A stretch of 64,000 nt of DNA from Paenibacillus catalpae (GCF_900112695.1 NZ_FOMT01000001.1:1240001-1304000), one strand, 5' to 3'; counted from the first letter of the stretch, positions 16,488 through 25,350 are shown. The notes: a model not told the origin generated them from the sequence alone. Program-made: numbers and translations.

Positions 16488-17441
16488 TTAATAATAAATC
16501 GATTTTGACCGAGATATTTGGTATTTGTACAGTTCGGGCAGCGCCACGCCGATAAGCACGATGATCACACCTATCCACTGCAATCCGCTTACATGCTCGT
16601 GAAGCACGATGGCAGACATAAGCACCGCTACCGGTAGTTCAGCCGCCCCGATGATGCCTGCCATATCCCCGCCGATATGAGGTACGCCGGTTGCGAACAG
16701 AACGGACGGAATGAATGCTCCAAAGATGCCTAGCAATAGGCCGAACACAAGCAGCTGGCTCCATATCAAACCATTAAAAAGGAACGTTGGCGGGAACAAA
16801 ATGCATAGCAGAATCAAGCCGCCCGTTACCATCCAGGCGCTCCGGTATGCGGGATGCGCTGTGGATACGGCCTTGCCGCTAAACAGGACAAACAGAGAGT
16901 AACTAACTGCGGACATCAGACCGAGCGCGATGCCACGAATATTGATTTCGCTATGCCCCTGCTCCAGGAAGCCGGCTGCAATAAGCGTGCCGCCAAGCAG
17001 GATCAGCAACGTTAGCAGCGTTAGTTTATCGGGCCGCCGGCGCTTCATTACCGCCTGAATCAGTACGCTGATCCATGTAAATTGGAATAACAAAATAATT
17101 GCGAGTGATGCCGGAATATAACGCAGTGATTCATAATATACGAGACCCGTGATAACGGTTGGCGTGCCCGCAGCCATCAGCAGCAGGCATTGCTTCCAAG
17201 TGAGCTTTTGAGTTGCCTGAGCAGATGCAACTGAAGCTTGACGGTGATCTGCTTGGAGAGCCTTGCGTCTCTGTTTGAATTTGGTGAACATTGCAAGTAA
17301 CCACGATAGAAGAAATCCCGTCAAAAGTTGACTTCCAACAACCTCACCAAGATGATAGCCTTGCCCGTAAGCCAAAACCACGATTGTTGATAATACACCA
17401 TAGCTCATGGCTCCTGCGAGAACGGCGACATAATATTTCAT
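16488..17441 (-). CDS. EamA/DMT-family exporter behind a purine-class riboswitch
   Basis: 317-residue membrane protein with two EamA repeats of about five helices each, separated by a basic loop near residues 55-80. EamA members are mostly metabolite exporters. The start ATG follows GGGGG. The leader contains a purine-type aptamer with a terminator arranged as an ON switch, like the one upstream of B. subtilis pbuE, a purine efflux pump of a different family. The inferred role is export of a purine base or nucleoside, induced by that purine. The substrate is not proven by the protein sequence itself. Confidence 0.88.
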   Translation of the reverse strand: MKYYVAVLAGAMSYGVLSTIVVLAYGQGYHLGEVVGSQLLTGFLLSWLLAMFTKFKQRRKALQADHRQASVASAQATQKLTWKQCLLLMAAGTPTVITGLVYYESLRYIPASLAIILLFQFTWISVLIQAVMKRRRPDKLTLLTLLILLGGTLIAAGFLEQGHSEINIRGIALGLMSAVSYSLFVLFSGKAVSTAHPAYRSAWMVTGGLILLCILFPPTFLFNGLIWSQLLVFGLLLGIFGAFIPSVLFATGVPHIGGDMAGIIGAAELPVAVLMSAIVLHEHVSGLQWIGVIIVLIGVALPELYKYQISRSKSIYY

Positions 17442-17530
17442 TATTTATTAACCCCCTGTTTCCAAAAAAAATACATCAGCATGTCATGCATGTCGTCCAC
17501 GCTTTGGGTCTCATGACAGCATGTGGACGC

Positions 17531-17592
17531 AAAAAATCCTAACTCCGTGGCCATAAACGAGCGTTAAGCTCATTCATGGCTCCGTAGTTAGG
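17531..17592 (-). terminator. Riboswitch-controlled intrinsic terminator
   Basis: CCTAACT pairs with AGTTAGG, a 5x5 internal loop follows, then a second stem GCCATGAATGAGC / GCTCGTTTATGGC with loop TTAAC; six T follow the outer stem. The 5' arm reuses the last bases of aptamer P3 and the J3/1 strand, so terminator and aptamer exclude each other. Confidence 0.8.
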
Positions 17593-17650
17593 AAGTAAAG
17601 GCTCCCTGTAGAAACCCTCGCCCTGCATATTGCCTGCGAGGTTATACGAA
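17581..17650 (-). ncRNA. Purine-class riboswitch aptamer
   Basis: Read on the minus strand: P1 TTCGTA / TACGGA; J1/2 with the TATAA motif; P2 CCTCGC / GCGAGG; J2/3 GTTTCTAC, exactly the conserved core; P3 AGGGAG / CTTCCT; J3/1 AACTAC. The base equal to position 74 is C, which in this class points to guanine-type rather than adenine ligands. L2 (14 nt, contains AATATG) is larger than the usual 7 nt and L3 is CCTTTA, so the loop-loop contact differs from the norm. The downstream terminator makes it an ON switch. Confidence 0.8.
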
Positions 17651-17697
17651 AAGAATATGATATTTCCGCAACAAATGTTTATGCGACAACGCTACAT

Positions 17698-17726
17698 ATA
17701 TTACATGCCAGGTAAGAGCCTGTCAA
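17698..17726 (-). promoter_or_regulatory. SigA-type promoter of the riboswitch transcript
   Basis: Perfect -35 TTGACA, 17-nt spacer and -10 TAATAT on the minus strand. The start point would be ~40 nt upstream of aptamer P1. Confidence 0.75.
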
Positions 17727-17806
17727 CTCTTAGGCATTTGCTTGGAATCATGTAACTAACCTCACCGCGTCGAAAATTAGCCTCTCATCCTCCCTTAAAG
17801 TTGGGA

Positions 17807-18157
17807 TTAACGCTCGTAGCCGGGATATTCGTAATCGGTATCCTTCAGCTTATTAAGTATATTCATATTATGAATATGAGCCTTCGTCTCGACAGTTCCC
17901 AAATTGTAGATGACTTGATAAAGTTTGAGCAGATCTTCGTTGAATTGATCCGTTGCTTTATCGTGATCGGCTGATTTATACGGGATTGGAGCTCTGAATT
18001 GGGTCACTTCATCGTCATGCTGTAGGTGCTCAAGCATTTGACGCAGCTTTTCGAGCTCCTTCTCTGTCCCGCGGACCTCAAGCTGTTCATTCATAGAGGC
18101 TTCCGTATCAAGACTTTTGTTGGATACAGAAACGTATAGTGTTTTTTCATGCGACAT
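17807..18157 (-). CDS. Hypothetical 116-residue hydrophilic protein
   Basis: Not recognised. The chosen ATG (MSHEKTLY) lies eight bases after AAGGAG; an upstream in-frame GTG has a worse site. The protein is soluble, acidic in its centre, has a predicted helical C-terminal half (residues ~65-105) and a beta-prone N-terminus LYVSVSNKSL. It has no signal peptide or cysteines. It is alone on the strand between the EamA leader and the sugar importer. It could be a small regulator or stress protein, without evidence either way. Confidence 0.65.
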   Translation of the reverse strand: MSHEKTLYVSVSNKSLDTEASMNEQLEVRGTEKELEKLRQMLEHLQHDDEVTQFRAPIPYKSADHDKATDQFNEDLLKLYQVIYNLGTVETKAHIHNMNILNKLKDTDYEYPGYER

Positions 18158-18385
18158 TCCAAACACTCCTTTTCCGATAGACTACTACCTAATAAATCGA
18201 AACGGCTTGTTTGAAACAGCGTCATCTACAGATATATCAAGACTGGCTTCCGGATTTTGAATCACCATTTCCGCAGAATTTGTCTATCAGCAATACTTCT
18301 CATTTCATCTGATTTCCCCTTTTTAAGACCATAAACCCAAGCGCCTGGGCGATGTCCTACCATCGCCTCATTTCACGAAAGCGAG

Positions 18386-18414
18386 TTTCAATATGAACGG
18401 GTTGCGTCTATAAT
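18386..18414 (+). promoter_or_regulatory. Candidate promoter of the sugar ABC operon
   Basis: -10 TATAAT with a 17-nt spacer to a weak TTTCAA -35. The start point would be ~40 nt upstream of the short upstream ORF. Confidence 0.5.
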
Positions 18415-18458
18415 GTTGTTCAAGGTCGAACACAACTTCAAAAAACTAGGAGGTGGTG

Positions 18459-18500
18459 ATGCTGCTGCAGTGCCAAAATGCCGCATTGGGAGGCCGATAA
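18459..18500 (+). CDS. 13-residue upstream ORF (possible leader peptide)
   Basis: ATG five bases after a full AGGAGG encodes MLLQCQNAALGGR and stops two bases before the solute-binding-protein ATG. Its ribosome binding site is better than that of the real gene, so translational coupling is likely if it is made. Confidence 0.4.
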   Translation: MLLQCQNAALGGR

Positions 18501-18502
18501 CG

Positions 18503-19762
18503 ATGGCAAAATACCGAGCATTATTAACGTGTCTATTGCTTTTAGTTTTCATGGTTAGCGGATGTTCAAGCGGTTCTTCATCTAAGAGTGAGATGAAAAC
18601 GCTTACCCTTTGGTATTGGAACCGGAGTCTGGACGATAGCTTGATCAACGAGGTCCAGAAGCAGTTTCCGGGCATTCGCATCAACGCCCAAAAAATCGGG
18701 GGCGACTTCAAATCCAAGCTGAAAACAACGCTTGCAGCCGGCAGCGGCGGCCCGGATATCGTGGCTTTTAACGACTGGGTCACTGAATTGTTCCCAAGCG
18801 CCGACCGCTTCTACAATTTATACGACCTAGGCGCAAAAGACATCGAGAAGGACTACCTCGACTGGAAATGGCAGCTTGGGGTCACGCCAAAGGGTGAAAT
18901 GATCGCCATGCCGATCGATACGGGCCCGACCGCCCTATTTTACCGTGAGGACTTGTTCAAACAAGCTGGGCTTCCGACGGACCCCGAAGAGGTTCACCTT
19001 ATGATGGGCACTTGGGAAGATTATTTCGCCGCAGGCGAGAAGCTTCAGAAGGCGTTAGGCGGCAAGGTGAAGCTGCTTGATAATATCGGACAGGTGTATA
19101 ACCAGGTCAATTCGCAGTCGGATAAAGTTTATTTTGATAAAAACGAAAATTTCATTGGCGAGGATCCCTCCTCTTCCATGAAGAAGGCGTGGGACCTCGC
19201 GGTAAAAGCCACGCAAATGAACCTGCTCGCCAATGCAGGCACCTTCTCCACCGAGTGGAACGCGGCGATGAACAACGGCAAGATCGCATCCTACGTAGGC
19301 GCCGTTTGGAGTAAACAAATCCTGATGGACGCGGCTCCGGATACAGCGGGCAAGTGGCGTGTCGCGAGAGCTCCGGGAGGAGACGGCAATAACGGCGGCT
19401 CTTTCCTCGCCATTATGAAAACGAGCAAATACCCGAAGGAATCCTTCGAGGTGATGAAGTGGCTCCTGAATTCCGAGAACCAGGTGACTAGCTTTAAGAA
19501 TCTCAACCTGTTCCCTTCCGCCTCCAAGGCGCTCGATTCGGATCTCATGAAGATGAAAGAGGAGTTTTTCGGCGGCCAAGCTACCGGTGAAATTTTTACG
19601 GAGTCAGCGCGCAACGTGAAGCCTTCCTATTTCGGGACGAAATATTCCAACCTAAACGGAATCGTTAACCGTGAGCTGTCATCGGTTGCTCTTGAAGGGA
19701 AAAACTCGGATAAAGCTTGGAACGATGCGTTATCCAGAGTGAAAAAGGAGCTGCTGCGTTAA
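18503..19762 (+). CDS. Sugar ABC transporter solute-binding lipoprotein
   Basis: Extracellular family-1 solute-binding protein. The start ATG (MAKYRALL) follows GGGAGG and gives a lipoprotein signal peptide with lipobox VSGC (Cys near residue 20). The mature part has the family features TLWYWNRS, GGPDIVAFNDW and EMIAMPIDTGPTALFYRED, and the C-terminal FGTKYSNLN region. Length ~419 is normal. It is first in an operon with two MalF/MalG-type permeases; no ATPase is present, so the shared MsmX/MsmK-type ATPase of Firmicutes probably energises it. An oligosaccharide is the likely ligand. Confidence 0.93.
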   Translation: MAKYRALLTCLLLLVFMVSGCSSGSSSKSEMKTLTLWYWNRSLDDSLINEVQKQFPGIRINAQKIGGDFKSKLKTTLAAGSGGPDIVAFNDWVTELFPSADRFYNLYDLGAKDIEKDYLDWKWQLGVTPKGEMIAMPIDTGPTALFYREDLFKQAGLPTDPEEVHLMMGTWEDYFAAGEKLQKALGGKVKLLDNIGQVYNQVNSQSDKVYFDKNENFIGEDPSSSMKKAWDLAVKATQMNLLANAGTFSTEWNAAMNNGKIASYVGAVWSKQILMDAAPDTAGKWRVARAPGGDGNNGGSFLAIMKTSKYPKESFEVMKWLLNSENQVTSFKNLNLFPSASKALDSDLMKMKEEFFGGQATGEIFTESARNVKPSYFGTKYSNLNGIVNRELSSVALEGKNSDKAWNDALSRVKKELLR

Positions 19763-19798
19763 ATAGTCACACTATTCCGTCAATGGAGGTAGAGACTT

Positions 19799-20761
19799 AT
19801 GGGACAACCATTACAGAACCGAACGCAATTCGATCCCGGAAGCTCCATGCAAGTCTCGGAGCGGAAGCAAGGATTAGCTTCTGAAATATGGAAGCACCGC
19901 AAAGAATACCTGGCCATTTCTCCCTTTTATATCTTGTTTGCCGTCTTCGGCTTATTCCCCATTTTGTTCTCGATGTATCTTTCTTTCCAGAGATGGGACG
20001 GCATTGGCGTGATGACCTTTAACGGTCTTAACAATTATCAATTCATGGTCACCGATCCCGAATTTTGGAAAGCGGTACGCAATACGCTTCTGATCTGGAT
20101 TTATTCGACCATTCCGATGTTGTTCTTCGCGCTTATCATCGCGTTTTTGCTGAATGCGTCGTTCGTGAGGTTCCGCACCTTCTTCCGGATCGGTTACTTC
20201 TTGCCGAACGTCACTTCACTCGTTGCGGTTGCCATTGTGTTCAGCACCGTATTCTCCAACAATTACGGGCTGCTGAACTATGTCCTGTCCCTCTTCGGAC
20301 TTTCCCCCGTGGAATGGCTGAACAAGACTTGGGGCATCCAGCTGGCGGTGTCCATCATGGTCATCTGGCGCTGGGTCGGTTACAATGCCATCATCTATTT
20401 GGCGGGACTCCAGAGCATTCCTACAGTCCTTTATGAAGCCGCCAAAATTGACGGAGCCACCGGCATCCAATCCTTCTTCCGGATTACGATCCCGAATTTG
20501 CGGCCGATCATTCTATTTACTGTTATTACTTCTACCATCGGGGGCATGCAGATCTTCACTGAATCGCAGGTGCTCGTCGGCAACGACGGCGGCGTTAGCG
20601 GCGGGGGGCTGACCATTGTTCTCTACCTGTACCGAGAGGCATTCGTGAACAATTACTTCGGCTACGGTTCCGCCGTCGGCTGGGGCATGTTCCTATTGAT
20701 TGCCCTCTTCTCGCTCTTCAACTGGCGGGTCGTTCAGGGCGGGGGTGCCAAAGATGAATAA
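19799..20761 (+). CDS. Sugar ABC transporter permease (MalF-like)
   Basis: First membrane subunit of the sugar importer. About six transmembrane helices (first near residues 40-60) and the EAAxxDGA coupling loop, here YEAAKIDGATGIQSFFRITIP, which contacts the ATPase. ATG follows GGAGGTAGAGACTT. It lies 36 nt after the solute-binding gene and 14 nt before the second permease, so one operon. Confidence 0.94.
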   Translation: MGQPLQNRTQFDPGSSMQVSERKQGLASEIWKHRKEYLAISPFYILFAVFGLFPILFSMYLSFQRWDGIGVMTFNGLNNYQFMVTDPEFWKAVRNTLLIWIYSTIPMLFFALIIAFLLNASFVRFRTFFRIGYFLPNVTSLVAVAIVFSTVFSNNYGLLNYVLSLFGLSPVEWLNKTWGIQLAVSIMVIWRWVGYNAIIYLAGLQSIPTVLYEAAKIDGATGIQSFFRITIPNLRPIILFTVITSTIGGMQIFTESQVLVGNDGGVSGGGLTIVLYLYREAFVNNYFGYGSAVGWGMFLLIALFSLFNWRVVQGGGAKDE

Positions 20762-20775
20762 ACGGGGTGATACGC

Positions 20776-21600
20776 ATGGTTAAATGGAAGTCTGCCTTCC
20801 TGTTCTATTGCGGGCTGATTATTGGACTCGTCATATCCATCTTTCCTTTTTACTGGCTCGCCGTCATGGCCACGCGGACGACGGCGGAAATTTACAGCTT
20901 CCCGCCAAAGTTTTGGTTCGGGACGCAATTAATAAGCAATGTGACGCGGGTGTTCGATAACGTCGATTTCTTCGGCGCGTTTCTCAACACGTTGTTCGTG
21001 GCCTCCTGCAGCACCCTGCTGGTCTTGTTCTTCGATTCCTTGGCTGGCTTTACGTTCGCTAAATTCAATTTTCCGGGCAAAAAGTGGCTGTTTGTTCTGC
21101 TGCTCGCCACGATGATGGCGCCATCGCAGCTCTCGCTCGTTCCTTCCTTCGTCATCATGGCGAAGTTCGGGTGGGTAGGCTCCTTCAAGGCACTTATCAT
21201 TCCCGGCATGGCTAATGCATTCGGCATTTTCTGGATCCGCCAATACGCGCAGGAAGCCGTTCCATCCGAGCTGCTGGATGCCGGACGTATCGACGGCTGC
21301 GGCTACTTCCGGCTCTACTGGAACGTCGCCATCCCCATCCTTCGTCCGGCTCTGTCTTTCCTTGGAGCATTTACCTTCATCGGTTCCTGGAACGATTATC
21401 TCTGGCCGCTGATTATCCTGAATGACGAAAGCAAATTTACGCTTCAGGTGGCGCTCTCCTCCCTGAACGGCATTTATGTGACCGATTATGCAATGGTCGT
21501 CGCGGGCACGCTGCTGGCGGTTATCCCGCTCATCGTACTGTTCCTGTTTGTCAGCAAGCAGTTTATTTCCGATATTGCTGCCGGCGCGATAAAAAGCTGA
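20776..21600 (+). CDS. Sugar ABC transporter permease (MalG-like)
   Basis: Second membrane subunit of the sugar importer. Six helices and the coupling loop SELLDAGRIDGCGYFRLYWNVAIPILRP are seen. An in-frame GTG at 20767 is possible, but the ATG at 20776 has a better placed GGGGTGAT site. The ATPase subunit is missing here, as is usual for Firmicute CUT1 systems served by a shared MsmX-like protein. Confidence 0.94.
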   Translation: MVKWKSAFLFYCGLIIGLVISIFPFYWLAVMATRTTAEIYSFPPKFWFGTQLISNVTRVFDNVDFFGAFLNTLFVASCSTLLVLFFDSLAGFTFAKFNFPGKKWLFVLLLATMMAPSQLSLVPSFVIMAKFGWVGSFKALIIPGMANAFGIFWIRQYAQEAVPSELLDAGRIDGCGYFRLYWNVAIPILRPALSFLGAFTFIGSWNDYLWPLIILNDESKFTLQVALSSLNGIYVTDYAMVVAGTLLAVIPLIVLFLFVSKQFISDIAAGAIKS

Positions 21601-21628
21601 ACAAGGCTTAAAGCCAATCCTGTTGCTC

Positions 21629-21672
21629 GAGAAATCCAGGTCTTTAATAAGACGCCTGGGTTTCTCTTTGTT
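21629..21672. terminator. Terminator between convergent sugar ABC and GlnL-like genes
   Basis: 12-bp stem GAGAAATCCAGG / CCTGGGTTTCTC with one G-U pair, followed by TTTGTTTAC on the plus strand. It can serve both directions. Confidence 0.7.
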
Positions 21673-22571
21673 TACTGATTTTTCATTTTATCAAGCGTCT
21701 CCAGGTACAGCACTTGAAGAAATTTCTTGATATTGACTTTGCGCTTCTCCTGCGGGCACTTCTCGTCGATTTCTCGCATCTTGAGACGCACGTCCTCGAA
21801 GTCGAAATAAAGCGGTGCGTAATGTTCGAACTTCGGGTGGCTGTAATCCGTGAGCCCAATGCTCGCCAAGTTGGATAAAGCCGCGATGACGGTCCGGCGA
21901 ACACGCTGCTCAACCGCCTTCCCTTCCTTCTCCATATCGCCGCCTTCCGGCTTGCTTGCCCGCGCTCCGACCTCATATAACACTTTCAGCGGAGGGAAGC
22001 CCCCGCCCTGATGCCGCTCAATCAGCTGATCGATCATCTCTATGATGTCATGGCTTCCGCTCTCCCCGATGATGCCCATGTCCATTAGGATCATCCGTAT
22101 GATTTCTTTGGCATCGTGCTTCTTCCGCGCGCCTGCGGGCTCCGGACTCAGGTCATCCAGCTTCGCGATTGACTGTTTGATTTCCTTCAGATAACGGGCC
22201 ATACGCCATTGCTCGCTGACTTTGCCAAGCACGGCTTTGACTTCCACCCGGTTAATCGGCTTCTGGATATAAAACTCAATGCCTGCTTGATACGCTTTGC
22301 TGATCATTGCTTTGTTCTCGATCTGGGAGATCATGACATACTTGCCCTCGTACCCTTCCTGTTTCAGCCGCGCGATCGTTTCGATTCCGTCCTGATCCGG
22401 CATCAATAGATCAATGAGCACGACATCGGGGTTCTCATCCAGTACAAGCCGCTTCCCTTCAACGCCGCCCGCTGCCATTCCGATAACCTCGCCTACGCCG
22501 CCTTTCTCAATAATCGTCTGCAGCATCCTCCTGCTTACCGCATCGTCGTCGACAATACAGAACGATAGCAT
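21672..22571 (-). CDS. glnL: GlnL/YcbB-like response regulator
   Basis: Response regulator with an N-terminal receiver (acidic DDD near residue 8, phospho-acceptor Asp in VVLIDLLMP, Ser in MISQ, Lys in IQKP) and a C-terminal YcbB-type DNA-binding domain (IIRMILMDMGIIG, NLASIGLTDYSHPKFEHYAPLYFDF, KFLQVLYLE) as in B. subtilis GlnL. It follows the histidine kinase by five nt and is last in the glutamine transporter operon. In B. subtilis GlnK-GlnL activates glutaminase and glutamine uptake genes; here it probably controls its own operon. The symbol is by similarity. Confidence 0.85.
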   Translation of the reverse strand: MLSFCIVDDDAVSRRMLQTIIEKGGVGEVIGMAAGGVEGKRLVLDENPDVVLIDLLMPDQDGIETIARLKQEGYEGKYVMISQIENKAMISKAYQAGIEFYIQKPINRVEVKAVLGKVSEQWRMARYLKEIKQSIAKLDDLSPEPAGARKKHDAKEIIRMILMDMGIIGESGSHDIIEMIDQLIERHQGGGFPPLKVLYEVGARASKPEGGDMEKEGKAVEQRVRRTVIAALSNLASIGLTDYSHPKFEHYAPLYFDFEDVRLKMREIDEKCPQEKRKVNIKKFLQVLYLETLDKMKNQ

Positions 22572-22576
22572 TATGC

Positions 22577-23917
22577 CTACACTCCCTTCTTCAACTTAAA
22601 GGTCGGAAAAGCCGCCGCGAACGTGGTTTCAGCATCCTGCCTTGGTTCCGCCAAGAGGAGTCTGCCCTTGAACGAGCCGACAATATCGCGAACATGCGAG
22701 AGGCCGATGCCGGTTGCCGCGACGCCTTCCTGATTGAATTTGGTCGTAAATCCAGGCTCGAACACCATATCCTTATCCTGTTCGGCGATCCCCGTCCCCG
22801 TATCGCTGACGATAAATAAGGTTTCTCCTTCGCGTTCTCGTACACGGATGTGAATCGTTCCGTGCCGCTCGATCGCTTCAACCGAGTTGGCTGCCAGATT
22901 ATTAAGCACGGTGATAAGCGGGATGTAGTGTGCGGTCGAGTAATCGATATCGACGTCTTTCTCGATTCGCACCTCTTTTTTCAACATCTGACTGTATTCG
23001 CCGTTCGATTTTCCCACAAGATCGACAATCTCAGACAAAGTCATTTCCGGGGCGCTCTCCAGGTCGACAAGCTTCATCAGTCCCGCCAGGATGCGCTGCG
23101 AATCCTTCTTCACCTCGTGTATCTGCTGGGTAATCCCGAGAACGGACCGGCCATAGTCGCTTAGCCCATCCTTGTTCAATTGGCCGTACAGATCGTGGCT
23201 CTTCGCGGTAATCTGTTCGATTACATCCATCGATTTGCGCAAATAGAAGACCTCGCCATAGAGCCCACTTCCTACGTTGATCATTTGTTCGATCCGTTTC
23301 TGCTGTTCGGCGTGAACGCTTCGCATTTGGTTCACGGCGATGCTGCTGTAGATCCCCGTCGTAAAGTAACTGCGCACCACGGCGATGACCAAGATCAGCA
23401 TCCATTGATTGGGTTGAAAATACGGCAGCCCGAAAGCGACGCTGCGCATCAGCAGCTCCGCTTCATTGGAGACAACGTCGATCAGCGACACGCACGCGCC
23501 GAGAATAAGCGGATTTAATTGATGCAATCTGCGTTGAATAAGGGCCATTCCGGCCCCAAAGACGAGGTAATAGAGCATGGCGGAGAAGTGCGTCTTCACG
23601 CTGCCTAGAAGAGAGAACATGTCGACCGAGGTGGCTCCGTCGAGCGATACCCGAAACAGCAGCACCGTCGCGCCTGCTGCGATCCCCGTCCGCCAATAAG
23701 GCAGATGGCTCATCAACAGAAGCAGGAACAGAAAGGCGCTGCTGCCAAGACCGATGCGAAAGACCTCGCCGATGAACGGGTTGATCTTGAATTCTCCGGC
23801 TACCGCTACGACGATGGAGACGATTGTAATTTGCATGCTTTCGGATTTGGACCAATTTTGTATGGCTATAGGAATGACTCCCATCGGGATTCTAAGTCCA
23901 CGTATGCTTAGCCCCAT
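22577..23917 (-). CDS. glnK: GlnK/YcbA-like sensor histidine kinase
   Basis: Membrane sensor kinase with about five or six N-terminal helices (residues ~25-190), a coiled linker, an H-box of the GITQQIHEVKKDSQRILAGL type, and an HATPase domain with N-box LNNLAANSVEAI, G1 VSDTGTGIAE, F-box and G2 ATGIGLSHV. Its start overlaps the permease stop by 10 nt, so it is coupled to the transporter. This kinase subfamily senses glutamine in B. subtilis. Placing sensor and regulator downstream in the transporter operon makes a self-contained uptake and sensing unit. The symbol is by similarity. Confidence 0.85.
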   Translation of the reverse strand: MGLSIRGLRIPMGVIPIAIQNWSKSESMQITIVSIVVAVAGEFKINPFIGEVFRIGLGSSAFLFLLLLMSHLPYWRTGIAAGATVLLFRVSLDGATSVDMFSLLGSVKTHFSAMLYYLVFGAGMALIQRRLHQLNPLILGACVSLIDVVSNEAELLMRSVAFGLPYFQPNQWMLILVIAVVRSYFTTGIYSSIAVNQMRSVHAEQQKRIEQMINVGSGLYGEVFYLRKSMDVIEQITAKSHDLYGQLNKDGLSDYGRSVLGITQQIHEVKKDSQRILAGLMKLVDLESAPEMTLSEIVDLVGKSNGEYSQMLKKEVRIEKDVDIDYSTAHYIPLITVLNNLAANSVEAIERHGTIHIRVREREGETLFIVSDTGTGIAEQDKDMVFEPGFTTKFNQEGVAATGIGLSHVRDIVGSFKGRLLLAEPRQDAETTFAAAFPTFKLKKGV

Positions 23918-24558
23918 TTATTTTCCAGGCGCCTAGCCGTAAGCGACAACGCGTAATTGACCGCGAAATACAAAACGGCGACAAACGCGAGAATTGGAAG
24001 GGTATAATTGAAATCTTGCGCGATGACGATCTTTGAATTATGCATCAGTTCAGGCAGCGAGATGACTATGGCGAGCGACGTGTCCTTGAGCAGGGAGATG
24101 AACTGGCTCACAATTGGCGGAACCATGCGCCTCAGTCCTTGCGGGAGCACGATATGCCACACCGTCTGCGTATAAGTGAGACCCGACGAACGGGCGGCTT
24201 CGACCTGGCCCTTCGGGATGGAGCTTAGTCCGCTGCGCACGATTTCCGAGATCATGGCGGCTTCGAATACCGCCAGACCGACGATGGCCGAGCTCATGAC
24301 CCCCAGCTTGAGGCCGACGTCCGGCATCGCGAAATAGGTGAAAAACAAGATCAACAGCAGCGGCAAATTGCGAATAAACTCGACGAGCACGCCGAGGATA
24401 TGGGAAACGACCGGAATTCTCATATAACGCAGCGTTCCGGTGATGCTGCCCAGTACGAAGCTCAGCACGATCGCGACGAAAGCCACCCAAAGCGTGATGC
24501 CGAAGCCTTTCATGATGAAGATGAGATTATGGTAAGAGAAAGCGCCAGCAATGTCCAT
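23908..24558 (-). CDS. Polar amino acid ABC transporter permease (GlnP/HisM-like)
   Basis: Second permease of the amino acid importer, 216 residues with about five helices. The coupling motif is EAARSSGLTYTQTVWHIVLPQGLRRMVPP. It follows the first permease by 63 nt, and its stop overlaps the kinase start. ATG lies after TAGGAGGAT. Confidence 0.94.
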   Translation of the reverse strand: MDIAGAFSYHNLIFIMKGFGITLWVAFVAIVLSFVLGSITGTLRYMRIPVVSHILGVLVEFIRNLPLLLILFFTYFAMPDVGLKLGVMSSAIVGLAVFEAAMISEIVRSGLSSIPKGQVEAARSSGLTYTQTVWHIVLPQGLRRMVPPIVSQFISLLKDTSLAIVISLPELMHNSKIVIAQDFNYTLPILAFVAVLYFAVNYALSLTARRLENKWG

Positions 24559-24621
24559 CCGCCGATCCTCCTAAAAGTTATTCGCGAATCTTGCGATTCG
24601 CGGGCATTCCTGCTTTCGTAA

Positions 24622-25275
24622 CTATCCGTTCTTGGCCAACTTTCGTTCGAGCTGCAGCGCCGCGAAGCTTAAAGGAAGGGTCAGAACGAGATACAGCGCA
24701 GCGACGAAGATATAGGTGTCAAAGGTTGCGTACGTCTTGCTGGCCACCTGATCGCCATAATACATCAGGTCGAATCCGGCGAAGACGCCTAGAATTGACG
24801 AGTTTTTCACGAGGTTGATGAACTGGTTGCTGAGCGGCGGAATGACGATTTTAATCGCCTGCGGAAGCACGACATGCCGCATCATCTGCATGTACGTCAA
24901 TCCCGACGCTCTGGCTGCCTCCGTCTGTCCGGACGGTACGCTCATGATGCCCGCCCGAATGGCTTCGGCAACGAAGGAGGCGGTATATACCATTAGCCCG
25001 ACCGTGCCGCAGACGAATCCGCTTAACGTCACGCCTAGCGAAGGCAAACCGTAATAAAATACAAAAACGACCAGCAGCAGCGGTATATTCCGAACGAACT
25101 CGACGTAAGCCGTCCCGATCCACCGGAGCGGCTTGACGGACGAAATGCGGAATACGGCGATGATCGTCCCAAGAGCGAAGCTGCCGAGCAAAGCAATGAC
25201 GCTCGCCCAGATCGTGTTGCCAAACCCTTTCATATAAATTCCGAAATGGTCCGTAAAAATCGATATGTCCGGCAT
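24622..25275 (-). CDS. Polar amino acid ABC transporter permease (HisQ/GltJ-like)
   Basis: First permease of the importer, ~217 residues with about five helices. The coupling motif is EAARASGLTYMQMMRHVVLPQAIKIVIPP. The start was set at MPDISIF, six bases after GGGAGGGG; an upstream in-frame start would overlap the intergenic space without a site. Its sequence is paralogous to the next permease, as usual for heterodimeric glutamine/glutamate systems. Confidence 0.94.
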   Translation of the reverse strand: MPDISIFTDHFGIYMKGFGNTIWASVIALLGSFALGTIIAVFRISSVKPLRWIGTAYVEFVRNIPLLLVVFVFYYGLPSLGVTLSGFVCGTVGLMVYTASFVAEAIRAGIMSVPSGQTEAARASGLTYMQMMRHVVLPQAIKIVIPPLSNQFINLVKNSSILGVFAGFDLMYYGDQVASKTYATFDTYIFVAALYLVLTLPLSFAALQLERKLAKNG

Positions 25276-25350
25276 GCTATCCCCTCCCGTTATTCCCAAT
25301 ATGCAGAAGATGGGTGGCACTTGGCCACCCATCCTGATGCTTGCTGACCT

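Larger units (their letters stand above)
18158..18502 (+). other. Upstream region of the sugar ABC operon
   Basis: 345 nt divergent region. It holds a likely promoter (-10 TATAAT at 18409-18414), a cre-like but imperfect sequence near 18375-18391, and a 13-codon upstream ORF. Nothing else was recognised. Confidence 0.5.

Noticed and set aside
18375..18391. Catabolite-response element (cre) before the sugar importer
   Set aside because: CGAAAGCGAGTTTCA is close to the cre consensus but has one extra base and breaks the palindrome.
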